Assembly (NCBI GenBank): GCA_030063045.1
Contig: JAQSEB010000105.1
Coordinates: 434,001-498,000, forward strand
Source of the DNA: Pratylenchus scribneri
Lineage: Eukaryota; Nematoda; Chromadorea; Rhabditida; Pratylenchidae
Direction: 5' to 3'
DNA: 64,000 nt
In this document: positions 1 through 13,200 of the stretch, piece after piece
How the letters are laid out: every line of letters starts with the position of its first letter
Position numbering within the stretch: position 1 is the stretch's first letter
Made by a program: the position numbers and the translations under genes
Notes under the pieces: generated by a model
Seen by the model: only the letters and a program-made list of their open reading frames with translations
Databases searched by the model: none
What the model was told of the DNA's origin: nothing

Positions 1-3000
1 TCATATCCACCCATCACATTTCTTGTTTTATTCCATCCCATTCTCGTCTCCCTCTTTATAATTTCCTCCGTTCAATTCCGGTCCTCAATTCTCCAAATCT
101 CCCTCTCGTCCCTCTCAAAAGAGTACTCAATATCTCTCCATTTTGTGTTTTTGATGGAATATTTGTGTGGATCAATTTCAAGTGGACTAAATGAATGTTG
201 GAAATGTGCCACCCCAATTTACGAATGGATGGACCCTCTGGGGGAGTAGATTATCCCAAAATTGGTGTGCGGGTTGGGCAGCGGATTGAGGCCATCATGA
301 ACTGTGGGGGGAGGAGGTTTTGGTTGAGTGCGCGAGAAGGGAATATTCCTCCTCATTTTTATGTCCTCATTCACAATCCAACCTGGCCATCTGCTCTGGT
401 CGAGACAATCCGCTCTCCTTCAATAAATATAGAGTAATATTCAGTCGGATTATTTCCGGTTCATTTGGGCCTCATCGAGAAATTGAGAAGGCCATTCCAA
501 TTTATGAATTATGATCTTATCCTGGCATTCATTTCAGTTTATTATTTTCCATAATTTACAATAAAATTGCACAATTATATTTCCATTCTTCCGGCCCAAT
601 TCCGATTAAAATCCCCCATCCCATCCCTCCGAATTGGCCAATCAATTGCACAAACACCTTTCCATCCCATTTTCAATTCACATTTTGCCTTGTCCACTTT
701 GTCCCCTCCCCCATTTCTTCCACCGCCGATCCAATTCTTCCATTTTGCCCTTTTCCTTCCATTATACATCCTTTACCCACCTGTGCTGATGCTTTACCTT
801 TCCCCTTCATTTCATTTGCCATTTCGGTGGTCATTCACCAACAACCACTTTTTTGATCCTCCATTGCTTCAATTGATGGCTTTCCTCCTCCAACAATCAA
901 CTCAAAAAATTACAAATTTGTAGATTTTTTCCCATATTTTAACCATTCTACATTAAATTTGCCGGATTTTGAGGCATTTATTTGGATGACCAAATTGACC
1001 ATTCTGACCATTCATTCCATTATTATTTTGGTCCATTATTCTTAATTTCATTTTATTCATTTCTCTCTCGAGGATTACTTATTTGTGGCCTCCGCTCTAA
1101 AATATAATCCTCTCATCGCCAATAAATTTTTGGGGTTATGAGAATTGGCCCCAATAAATGGTAAATGTCATCATTATAATTTCTCCCCAATTATTCTTAT
1201 CTTAATTTAAAATGAAGAACATTCCAATAATTGGCTTCCAAATTTGGACTTCATTTTTTCTTATTTTTACAGCCATAAAATCATTCCTCAATATTTTCCT
1301 ATTCTCGAATATTGCCTCAAATAAATTAGGTCTTGTCCATTCCCCAACCAAATGTCATTTTTGCACAGAATTTGTGGCCTCCAATTCCAAACTCTCAAAT
1401 CCCAATTAGCCTCATCCTCCCCTCCTTTCCCCCATTTCCGTCCATTCCATTCTGCCCTTATTTTTCTTGACCGCCACCAATTCCATTCCATTTTCATTCG
1501 GCTGGGCAATTATCATTCATTTGGTGGCGGTCAGCCAAGGGGGAAAATCGGACGAAGAGAAGCGCAAAACCACTAACCCCCACGGCTTGTCTCGGCAAAC
1601 AAACACAATTTTAGTTGGATGGTGGTTAAATTGGTTGGCCCAACCAAAATAGACGATCAACGGGAGGAAAGAGGGTCATAAACATGCAAGAAAAATGGGC
1701 GGCATCGGACAAATTTGATGACTATTCGTGGAGGCGGGGATTTGCTTTTTGTTGTACAAGGAGAATGGAATACTACCCTAAACAACGGCTTATTCAAATG
1801 TGGAATTGAAGAGGCCGAAGGGCAGATGGCCGCTTTGCCGCCACCCTCTGAGGGAAAGGCCATAAACGGCCCCGAAAATGGGAGGAGGGAAGATTTGTGG
1901 AGGATTGGCCTTGGATTGGGTGCAGATTTGAATGAATTGTCAATCCAATCCACTTGTCCAAATTCCCCCTCCATATCCACAGTTTAACAACAGCGGCCAA
2001 CAGGCAAAATCCCCACTAAAGATTTGGGAATGGGATAAAATAAAAATAAAGAGAAAGAGGCCATCATCCCCTTATGAATAATATGAGTGGATTACTCTAT
2101 TGAAGCCGGTGATTGTCTAATGGCCTCCTTTACCAATTTGGTCCTCCTTCAAATTGCTTCTTTTGATTTGCGCGGATTCTTCCCTTCCCCATTTTTGAGC
2201 AATTTCCCAAATGGCCTCATCGTATATATTTATATGCAAATTTTTTATTCTTTTATAAAATTCTTCCCAAAAATCTTTCAATAAAAATTTCAGAACTTTT
2301 TAAAATTCTTGAATAGAAATTTCAAAAATATTCAAAAATCCTTCATTAAAATTTCAAAAATTTTCAAAAATCCTTCATTAAAAATTTCATAAATTTTTAA
2401 AAATCTATCATTAAAAATTGTCGGAATGGATGCCTAAATTTTTCTCACGTACAAATTAATTTCCATCCACATTCTCATCAAATAAATTGCCTGGATCGCT
2501 TCGTTGCCCTCTTCCTTCCATTCCCATCTTTCTTCACCTTCTTTTTTTGGCAATCCACGCAGCCATTCAAAGCATTCATTTCCTGTGGCAGCCGATTCAT
2601 CCGCCCCTTCCCACCTTCTTCATTTTGTCGATTGCGCATCCACATTCCCAATTTTGACAGCAAAATGTGATGAGGAGGGACAAAAGCCAGCCCCCTCCTT
2701 ATATCCCCCATCTACGCGTATTCAACAGCACCGGTCGGTCTACGGGTGGCTGTTTCCATTCTTCTGCGCGGATTTGGAAGGATGGGAAGCCAAAAGGGGG
2801 GTTGCCTTCTATTTCTGCTGTTTTGCTGTCCATTTGCGCCCCAACCCCCGCCTCCTCATTATTCGTCGCGATGGCTGCCCCCACCCCAAAACCACCTTTC
2901 TTCCCAATCAATCGGCCCCTCCAGCGATGGCTCTCTGTGGTGGTGGCCGATTGCCCTTCTCCTCTTCCTTTTATTCATCTTTTCCTTTACCTTTTCCTCA

Positions 3001-4214
3001 TTCATCCATTGGCCCTCCTTTCGAGTCTACTTCCCTCTATTCATCCTCGTAGCCGTAGCACTCGACCTGCTCATTCGTCCTCCTCCTAAACCAAAAAAAA
3101 TGAAGAAAAAATCGCCTCATCTTCTTCGTCTTCCCTTCCACCTCCTCCGACCATCATCAACCCCAAATAAGCAATTTTCCCGCTGCCAAAATTGGCTACG
3201 ATCGATTCACTCATCAACCCATTTTGTCATCAAAGCGGTCGTCGGCCAAGTGAAAATTGTGAGGAAGAATGAAGAACATTGCCGACATTCTTCTTCCTTC
3301 CCTCTTCCATTTTCTTCCAATTTCCCTTCTCATCCATTCTTCATTTGCCCTCTTCCTTCCCATCCATTGTTTGCCTGTCGCCAAACACCCTCAAACACAA
3401 CCCCAAATGGAGGCCGGCTTCTCCTCCCCCATATAACCCCACTTAAGCCTTCCCGCCCTTTCACTTAGGGGTGAGGGGTCCCTTCGACCGACCGCTAATT
3501 CCGTTCGAGAGCCGGTCTTCCGCGCGACAGGACTGTGAGAGTGAGGGCAGTCGGCCGCCGATCATTGCCGACCCCAATGCCCCCGCCCCATCGCCCTTTA
3601 CATTTCCCCAACCACAAAAAATTGAAGCCAATTTTCATTAGAAAAACGTTGAAAATTGGCTATCTCCTCACCTCCGGTCCTCGCGCGAACAAAAAAATTC
3701 CCTTCAATTCCCTTTCGCCCATATTATAATTGATCATATCCAATTTTGAGGCTGATTAGTCATCAAAAAAACATTATTTTCCCAATTTTCAGCATAGAAG
3801 GGAAGTGAACAAAAAGAAGGGAACAATAACAAATAATTCAATCAAAAATCGAAAATATGTTGTTTTCCTTTAATTGAGCCCATTTATTATTCATCCAAAA
3901 TTATTGTAAAAATGCTAAATTGGCAAATCATCGAGGATGGTGAAAGGCCATCCTGCAGCGGATATCAAATGCCATCGACGGAGAATGAAGATGAAAATTC
4001 AATGCCTAAAAATGATCCATCCGAAGGGAGGATTAGGGCGGCCAACAGATGCCCAAGAATCCATAGCGAATACAACAAATCGCAAAAACAAAAACATTGG
4101 AATAGGCCACCATTGGGAACATCAACCGAGGAGGAGGCTAATGCCTGCTGTTGGAGAAGGCCGCCAGACAAGAATTTTGAATGGCAAACAACAAATCGGA
4201 GGACAAAAATATTA
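1..4214. other. Pyrimidine-rich intergenic region upstream of the plexin gene
   Basis: No convincing gene is seen. From about 550 to 3700 the + strand is rich in C and T, which removes stop codons and leaves several open frames of 60-240 codons. These have low-complexity Phe/Pro/Ser/Leu content and no recognisable domain. At 2280-2420 there is a short degenerate tandem repeat. At 3912 an ATG opens a frame that runs in phase into the plexin signal peptide, so the last 300 bases may be 5' UTR or an N-terminal extension. Confidence 0.6.
2281..2420. repeat. Degenerate AT-rich tandem repeat, about 36-38 bp unit
   Basis: About four imperfect copies of a unit containing ATTTCAAAAATTTTCAAAAA followed by TCCTTCATT are lined up head to tail. 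It lies in non-coding DNA. Confidence 0.6.
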
Positions 4215-7200
4215 ATGCCATTCGCGGCAATTTCCATTCCTCTCCTCTTTGTTCTTTTCCTTGTACAAATCATAAATTGTCAAGAACAACGGCTTCAACA
4301 GGATCCGGCAATTTTGGCCATTTTCCGTGACCAAAATGAAGGCGGAAAAGAAGTGGAATTGGAGAGAATGGTCAGTGAAGGAAATACCCGAAATTTCTAA
4401 AATTGATTGTGAATTGCTCTAATTTTGAGGTGATGGATCGATCAACCGGACGAATTTATGTTGGAGCAGTCAATCATTTGTATGATTTATCGCCCGAGGG
4501 TTTGGCCATTCGAGAACATGCCATCACTGGGCCACGTGCCGATTCCATGCTATGCGCTGGTAGGGCTAATTTTGGCATTAAAATTTTGGGGACGTCATTT
4601 TAATCAACCAAAACCACTTTTTGCCATTTTAAACTTTCTTTGAATCCAACCAAAATTGAAGCAAAAAATGTGAATGGAATGTGGCGTCCCTTTTAGCCCC
4701 CAGCCAAACTTCCCCGTTTCCACATTTTTTCCTTCTTTTTGTCGGTGTCCTTCGCCTCAAACCATTCTCCTCCATTTCCCCCACAAAAATATTCACCTAG
4801 AAAAAAGTGTCCATCCATTCGCCTTCTTCCGCCCCTCTCCGCACATTTGGCGTTCTTTTCCCCTTTCGGCGAATTATATTGAGCGGACAAATGAATGGAA
4901 ATGGATGGACCCAAATGTGGAGATGAAATTTATATGGAGGGAATTTGGATGGAATGGGGCGAATGGACGGTGATTGGGGCGAAGATAAGCGAGCAAAAGC
5001 CAAAATGCGAGACCGAGAGCTCCTCTCCTCTTTTGGGTCGTTTCGAATATATCATCGATATTGAGAAAGATCATGAAATGGAGAATGGAAGAAAATGGCA
5101 ATTCGATATTGGAATGACTAATTCCAAAGGGAGGGATTTTCATTGGAATTTTTCTAAAATATAATTATTAAAATGTTCAAAATTATCTAAAAGGATAAGA
5201 ATAATTCTAATTACTGTAGAAATAGAAATGGAATAAGTTTTGCTATGAATTTTCCCTGAGGGCATATTCATTTTTCAATCATATTGGCATCAGAATTCCT
5301 CCAATGTCACATCTCACATGGATTCATCCATCCATCAATCTTTTGGGTTGCAATTACATTTTTAGTTTTTTTGTCCCCATCCCCTTTTTTCATCATATTT
5401 GCCGATTATTGCCTGGACAATGTACCCTGAGGGGTAATCAAAAATGGAATTGCACCTTTGGATGAATGATTGAGGGGAAGAAGGAACAATCCCCGCAGGG
5501 TATAACTCCTCTTCCCTATTCCAATCATATTTTTGGTGAAAGAATAAATAATGAATCAGTTAAAAACATAAATATCGGATTTTGGTGACAATAAACAAAA
5601 ATATTTATTTATGCTTACAAAATTTTGAATGAAAGGATGGCGCCTAAAAAATTTGCATAATCAAAGGGCATAATTGGGAGGAAAATGGAAAAAGAACGAA
5701 CGAATTTGAATGAATGAATAAACCAAAAAATAAATGAATATAATAAAATAATAAATATGGCCAAATTTATTAGATGCCCTGAGCGTTTGCAAGGAACCAT
5801 TGGTGCCAACCGATTCCCATACCAAAGCTTTGGCTGTTTTCCCGGATTCGAATAAATTGATTGAATGCACTTCTCTCTATCAAGGCCGGTGCCGGACTAG
5901 GAATTTGTCGAATATTCGCCGAGAAACGGATGTTCGCTTTTCGAGGCCTGGCCTCGTTCCCAATGATGGACATTCTTCAACACAAATTTTCATTGGTTCT
6001 GGGCCTTCGGCCGGCTTCTTGTCCGGCTCATTTCCATCATTGTCCGGCCAGAATTCACTTTCTCAGCCAGTTTGTCCCCCTTTTTTATTCCACAAAAAAA
6101 TGCCCAAAAATAGGCCCAACCTCGTGTTCTCTATGTTGGTTCCACTTATGTGCCAGTCAATCAGGGCCCCAGGGATGCATTGGATGTGCCGGCTGTCTCA
6201 TCCCTCTCATTGGAACCGGCAAAATTGTTCGATTTGACATCCTCCTCAATTAGTTCGGGAACATATATGAAATTGGATTATAGGCGAATGCCATTCTTCC
6301 GGTATTAATTTTTATTTTAATGGCATTTTAATTTGAATTATTTAGAATCGATTATGTGGGCGGTTTTGAGGCCAATGGATTTAGCTATTTTGCCACAAGA
6401 CAGCCAAAATATACGCCACAGCCTGAACCACAACCAATCATTTCAAAAGTAATAAAACATTTCACAAATTAATTTATGATATTTTTAAAGCTTGTCCGTG
6501 TCTGTACCCAAGATCCAAATTTCTATTCCTACACGGAAGCTCCACTGGAATGTGGATTGGGAGGCCAAAATTACAATCTGCTACAGGCAATTCATGTTGC
6601 CCATCCTGGCTTTGATTTGGCCGCTTCAATGCGACTTAAACCCACCGATTTGGTCCTTTTTGCTGCGTTCATTCGAGGTGAAGGTCCCGAGAGGAATTTG
6701 ACCACAAGGGATTCGGCACTTTGTATTTATCCTCTCAAACAAATTGAGGCCAAATTCTTTGAGAATATTCGCATTTGCTACAATGGAAATACGAGGACAA
6801 ATTTGCCATGGTTCATTTATTAATAATAAATATATATCTAATTCATTTTGAAGGTTTAATTCGGACAAAATGTGTACGGCAACACGTTATCCAGATTCGG
6901 AAATTATGTGTGGGAAGGATGTGAACAGCTATATAGGCGGGGAAATTCCCATTTCGGCAAGGGCCTCACTCATTGACCGGACTTCATTCTTCACTTCATT
7001 GGCCATTTCCTCTGTCCAAACGGCAACAATTGCATTCATTGGAACAAATGATGGAGTTTTGCATAAAGCATTGTTGGAAGGGAAGGAGGGCGAATCGCAC
7101 ATTTTCAAATCAATCCAAATTAGCCCCGAGGGACAATCAATCCTTCAAGACATGGAATTGGACGAAAAGAATGGATTACTGTATGCAATGACAAGACAGG

Positions 7201-10200
7201 CTGTTTATAAAGTAAATAATAAGTTCTCATATTGAATGAAATTAAATCGGGCATCCGAATTTTCAAAGCCTTTTAATTTTTTAGATTTTAAAATAAAAAT
7301 TTCCATCCCATAAAATTTTCCACTTAAAATAAAATTATTAAAATACAAATTTGTGAACAAAATTTAAATAAACCAGCTCAATAATGGTCAAAAATAGTTT
7401 TTAAAAACAAAAAGATTTTATTAAAATTCTTTCAAGTGAATATTAGCTTTCGATTATAGAAATTTTGGTATTATTATATAGCTCTGAATTGGAAAGAATT
7501 TATTTTGAGATAGAATTAATGGATTCTGAATTGATAGAAATTGTAAAAATGACAGAACTGGCCAAAATCAGGCAGCTTTCTTTTTTTAGCTATAACTTTC
7601 TTGTTAATTTTATTTTTATTATAAAATCAAAATGCTCTAAAGATAGAGCTTAACCCAATGGTTTAAAATTTTTAAAACAATTAAATCCTGAGATATTGCC
7701 AAAGGGCAAAATCAGGATGCATAAATTTCGAATGGCTCTCCAAATCCATCAATTACATAAATTGAAATTAATTTAATAATTTAATAGGTAAATGTGCGCC
7801 TTTGTGCCCAATCATCCGATTGCCACTCTTGCCTTCATGCCGGCGATCCATATTGTGGTTGGTGTCTGAAACCATCTGCCTGTACAACACAAGAAGTCTG
7901 CGATGCGGATGCCCTAAACCCAAGGGCAGATTGGCTCAATTACAAATCGGGTCGATGTCCTTCAATTCGTTCGGTGGATCCAAAAGAACAACAAATCACA
8001 GTGTCCCGTCCATTGCAAGTCCGTATTGAGAATGCGCCACCGGCATTGGCTGGCCAGGATTTGCCACCCGCTGAATTGTATTTTCCTTTCAATTCCCAAA
8101 CCAAATGTTGGTGAATGTGACTGCCTCCTTTCGGGATGAAGATCAGTAAGAGTTTGCCATATTTTCAAAGGATACTATTTAATCTGTGTCGAATAAATTA
8201 CTGAATTTGCCGAATAGAAAATAGATAAGTTTTAAAAAAATTATAGTGGCTTAAAAGTGGGTTTGTCCTACATTCCCAAAACCCAAAGCATATACTATTC
8301 GATGGTATAATTCTAGTTTATGGTAGTGGCGCGGATTCGGCCGAATGATAGCTCATTCGACAGAGCTAGACGAGCTGAGTAAGAATATACAAAAAATTTC
8401 TTGTGGCAACCACTTTTGGCCAAGTTATGGCCATTAAAAAGTCACTTTCCCATAAAAGTGAAGGGTAACCCCTTAGGGTCGAAAATTTTAAAAAATTATT
8501 TTCGGCCATATTATAGGTCAATCGATGCGTCTCGGCGAGCTGAACACGAAGATATTATTGGTTTGGTCTAAAACTAAAAAATAAAAAAGTTATGGCAATT
8601 TATGTCTCGCTGGAATGTGTTGGAACTGCGGAGGAATGTAAAAGTGGTCTCCGGAGTGGCGTAGCCGAAGCGCGGGAACTGGACGGGCTTGTGGCGAGCG
8701 CAGCGAGCCACAAGCTCGTCTGGTCGCGCTGAGGCGGAGCACACGTAGGAGACCACTCTGAAATGCCCACCGGAGCAGTTCCAATCCGTATTTCCTTTGC
8801 GCAGCGTTTTTTAATTTCTTTGGTTTATAACTTTTTTGCTTTTGAGTTTTAGACGGAACAAATAGCATTTTCGTGCTCAGCTCGTCGAGACGCGTCGATT
8901 GAGCTATAATATGACCAGATAAAAATTTTGACCTTTTCAACCCATAGGGGGGACCTTTCTCTTTTTCGATTTTCGAATGGCCATAACTTGGCCACAAGTT
9001 GTTGCCGCAAGAAAATTTTTGCATATTCTTATTCAGCTCGACGAGCTCTGTCGAATGAGCTATCACACAACCGAATCTGAGCCACTACCATAAACTAGAA
9101 TTTTTCCTATTCGATAAGCTTCTTCAAAACGCTTTGAAATTGTATATAATATCTATATTATTTTTATGGTTTAATCAAAAATTAAATGGATATTAAACCG
9201 TTTAAACCGAATTTGTTTTTTTTTTATAATTCAATACTATAAATTAGAATTGGTATTAGTAAAAAAATTTCGTGAGGAGATATATCGATTAGGTATACTG
9301 TGTACTGAACCATTACGATCTCTTCGGCAAATCTGTTTGGCAATTTCATTTAATTTATCCAGAAAAATTAAATATTTCTCTTTATTCAAATGCTTTATTC
9401 CTTATCTCCCAAAGGGTGATTTGTGCCACTCCAACGCGTTCAAGCCTTCGCCCATTGATGGCTAGCCAACAATCTTTGCCGGAAGTCGCCAATCAAGGCC
9501 TAATTGCCCGTCTCTCTGTGGTCAAAGCAATCGATTCCGCCGTTTTGGCCTCTGCCAATTTTACCTTTTTTGATTGTCATCAACTTCAAAGTTGCCAAGA
9601 ATGTTCCTCTTCTCGTTTTCCCTGCGATTGGTGCGCACTTTCGGCAAAATGTGTTCCAAATGCGGAGGATGTGTGCCAAGGAGAACCATTGGTCAATTCA
9701 ATTAGTGTATGTTGATTGAATATTGATTAAATTTTAATTAAATTCATTTAAGCGTTTGGGTCCATCCTCCCGTCGTGGTCCAGAATTCTGCCCACGGTTC
9801 ACTGCTTCAGAAGGCGATTTATTCGTTTCGTCGGGAAAGCGACGTACCATTTTGGTGGAGGCACAAAATTTGCACGACCAAATGGGCTCATTCAAATGCC
9901 AATACACATTGGAACAAGAGAGGGGCATTAGCCATGAAAAATTGGCTGAAAGGAAGGAGGATCGAATCATGTATGAGCAATTAACATTGAATCCAAATAA
10001 TTTTTGGTTATTTTAGCTGTGAAGATATGCTTTTTGAATTTGCCGGCCCCGGGGATGGGAATGGGACGGCCACGGCCCGTTTTGACATTGTTTGGTCGCC
10101 GATTGGCACTCCGACCACTTCCACAATTTTCCACCCTTTGGACAATGCCCAGGGAATGAAAGTGCACATTTATAAATGCCAACAATTGGCACCGAATTGT

Positions 10201-13200
10201 GGCCTATGTCTTGGCTTGGATTCCCAAAAATTTGATTGTGGTTGGTGCGAGGAGGAGGGTCGATGTGTGCCGAAAGATATGTGCCAAAATGGTAAAAAAA
10301 ATATGGCATATTTGTACATATTTTCCAATGCCAAAAATAGATTGGCTTGCCCAAGGTGCCGGCGGTGTAATTTGCCCAAATCCTCGGATTGAGGATTTTG
10401 AACCGAAAAAGGGTCCAATTAATGGTGGCACAAAAATCACAATTGTTGGCACAAATTTGGGCCTAACTTTTGCGGATGTCCGTGACGCAGTCCGAGTGGC
10501 CAGTGCCAAATGTGATGTCAGTGAGAATGAATATATTCCATCAAAGAAGATTGTTTGCCACACTCGGGCACCAAGTACCCGTCAAAAACAAGGACAAGTA
10601 ATGGAAAATATAGCATATTTATTCTAAATTGTTATTCATTTTAGCATGTTGTAATTCGTTTGCGTGAAGATCGAAAATACACGGCAATTTCGGCACAAAC
10701 ATTCACCTACACAAATCCACAAATTAGTTCATTTCAACCGTATCGGGGGCCAAGGAATGGTGGAACGGATATGACGGTAAGATTGAAAATGGAATGGAAT
10801 AAAACTGAAATTGCCGAAAGCAATATTAAAAATGCTGAAAAGATTGTGACGGTTAAGAAGTTTATGCTAGACCTTTAAATATTATATTAAATTATTAAAT
10901 GGATAGATCTAGTCTAGATTCATCATTTAATGATATCTTTAACTTGAGTTATAAACAGTTTTGAACCAAAAACCAATATTATTTCAAACCGTTTAATACC
11001 TTTTAATTTTGATCGACACATGACAAAAAAGTTATATACCACTCGATATTCGATACATCCTAATCAACTCTATTCAATGATTTATGTTTCATTAATATAG
11101 AATAACCTTTCGGCCTTATTTACTTATTTGTCGATAATTTAAATGTTTTATTTAAATTCTTAAATACCATCTAAAATGGAAATTGGATTCATAATCGTAA
11201 TGGAATTTTTGCACTCTTTTGTAGATAATTGGCACGGACCTGGATTCGGGTGCAATGTTCAATTTGAGCATTGGGAATGTTCCATGCCAAGTTCGGCAAC
11301 GTTCTTCCTCCATGGTCGTTTGCCGAACAGGTCCGGCCCATTCCGAGAGGCCAGAACATTTGGTGTTGACCGCCGATGGCACTCAAGTTCGAGTGGAAAG
11401 TGTCCATTTCCAATACACGTAAATTCCTTTTCAAATTAATTCAAATTGCCTTTGTCTCCTCCTTCAGTGCCAATCCGTCCATTGATCGGGTGCCACGCCC
11501 AGTTTCAACCGTATCCGGGGGAATTCAATTGGATGTGAATGGAAAGGGATTGGATTTGTTGCAAAGAGCCCGTTTATTGATTACATGGGAGGGCCAATTG
11601 TTTTATGGGGCCAAATGCGATGTTGTGGATGAACATTTGATGGTAAGTTTTCCCATATTTTGAATATATTAAGAAATATTAATTTCCCAAAAAAAGAATT
11701 TTCCGAAAATTTTTCGTTCTAAAAATAATCTTTTTAGGCCACACAATTTGGCCATGTCAAATTGTAGGGGCTTAGGATTGGGTTTAAGCTTATTTAGATT
11801 AAGGCTTTCAGCTCTCGGAATATAAGAACCTTAATGAAGTTGACCAAATTATGTGGCCTCAAAAATAATATTTTACGACACAAAAATTTTTCGACAAATT
11901 AATTCTATTCTTTCATTAATAAATTTCTTTTGTGTAGATTTGCCGAACTCCCCCATTGGAACTTTCCTTGGATCGGCGCAATCTTCTGAGCGCTGAACGA
12001 CCCTTGAGGCTGGATTTCGGATTCGATTTGGATGGCACATTGACTGGGTATTAGCATATAACATTGATCAAAGCATCAATCAATTTCTAGCAATTTGACC
12101 GTTGATCGATCCTTCCCAAAATTGTTGGTATTTCCGGATCCTCGACTTCAAGCATTGCCTGAAATTTTAACAATTCGGCCTGGGGGCGATTTAGTGCTAA
12201 AAGGGCATAATTTGAATTTGGCCGCCTCTCCAAGGGATGTTCGAGTCACAGTGGGTGGTCTTCCATGCAATGTAAGTGCATTGGCCAGCAACACGTTGAC
12301 TTGCGTTTTGCCACCGGAATTGGATGAAAACCAGTGGGATGAGCAAATGGACGTATTGGTCTATATTGGCGATAAAATGTAAGTTTAAGGGACAAACATT
12401 ATATTATTTAAGACATTTTTATTCAGTGAAAAAGTGGGCGAAGCTTCCCAACACCTTCGAGGTCAAGATCCTTCCCAATATCTGATTTTGGCCGTGGCCG
12501 TCGCTTTTCTTGGTGTTTTCCTTGCTCTCATGCTTTTTGTCTTCTATCGCCGAAAGGCGAATTCCCACAATCGTCAATTGCATTATTTGAAGGCGCAAAT
12601 GAATTCAATTGAAATGAGGGTGGCACAGGAATGCAAAGAGGCATTCCATGAATTGCAAACAAAGTGGGTGATGGCCAATTCATTCCATATCTTTTTATTT
12701 TTACCCCATCTTTTACCCTAAAAGTAGTTTTTGACTTCTAATAAATCAGAAACCGGTTTTAGACCCTACAAACTTTATACCAATTTGTATAAACATTTCT
12801 CAGTTTAAATCGAAACTGAGAGTTAAACCGGTTAAACCATATTTCCAGTTTTTGGTTTTAAACATCTTAATAATGGGCCAAAATCTAAAACATTTTATAT
12901 ACCATTCGATGCATTGAGATCTACAAATTGGTATAAGGTTTATACGGTCTAAACCGGTTTCTTGATTTATTAAAGTCAAAAACCATATTTTGGATAAAAA
13001 TAAGAGTTTAAAAGGGTAAAAATTACCTTCCTTTCAAATTTATTCCAATTTATTCCAGTATGAATGCATTGGCAGGAAGTATGCCCCAAGGTGCCTCCTT
13101 CATTCCATTCCTCCCATATGCCGTTTATGCCGCCCGAATTCTCTTCCCGCATACTCCACCAAATTCACCGGTTCATCCCGTCCTTCGTGATCTCACCGTC

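Noticed and set aside
2746..3468. 240-codon + strand open frame with hydrophobic stretches
   Set aside because: Its first codon is not ATG, it is made of pyrimidine-driven Phe/Leu/Pro/Ser/His runs, and overlapping frames are equally open. This is composition, not coding.
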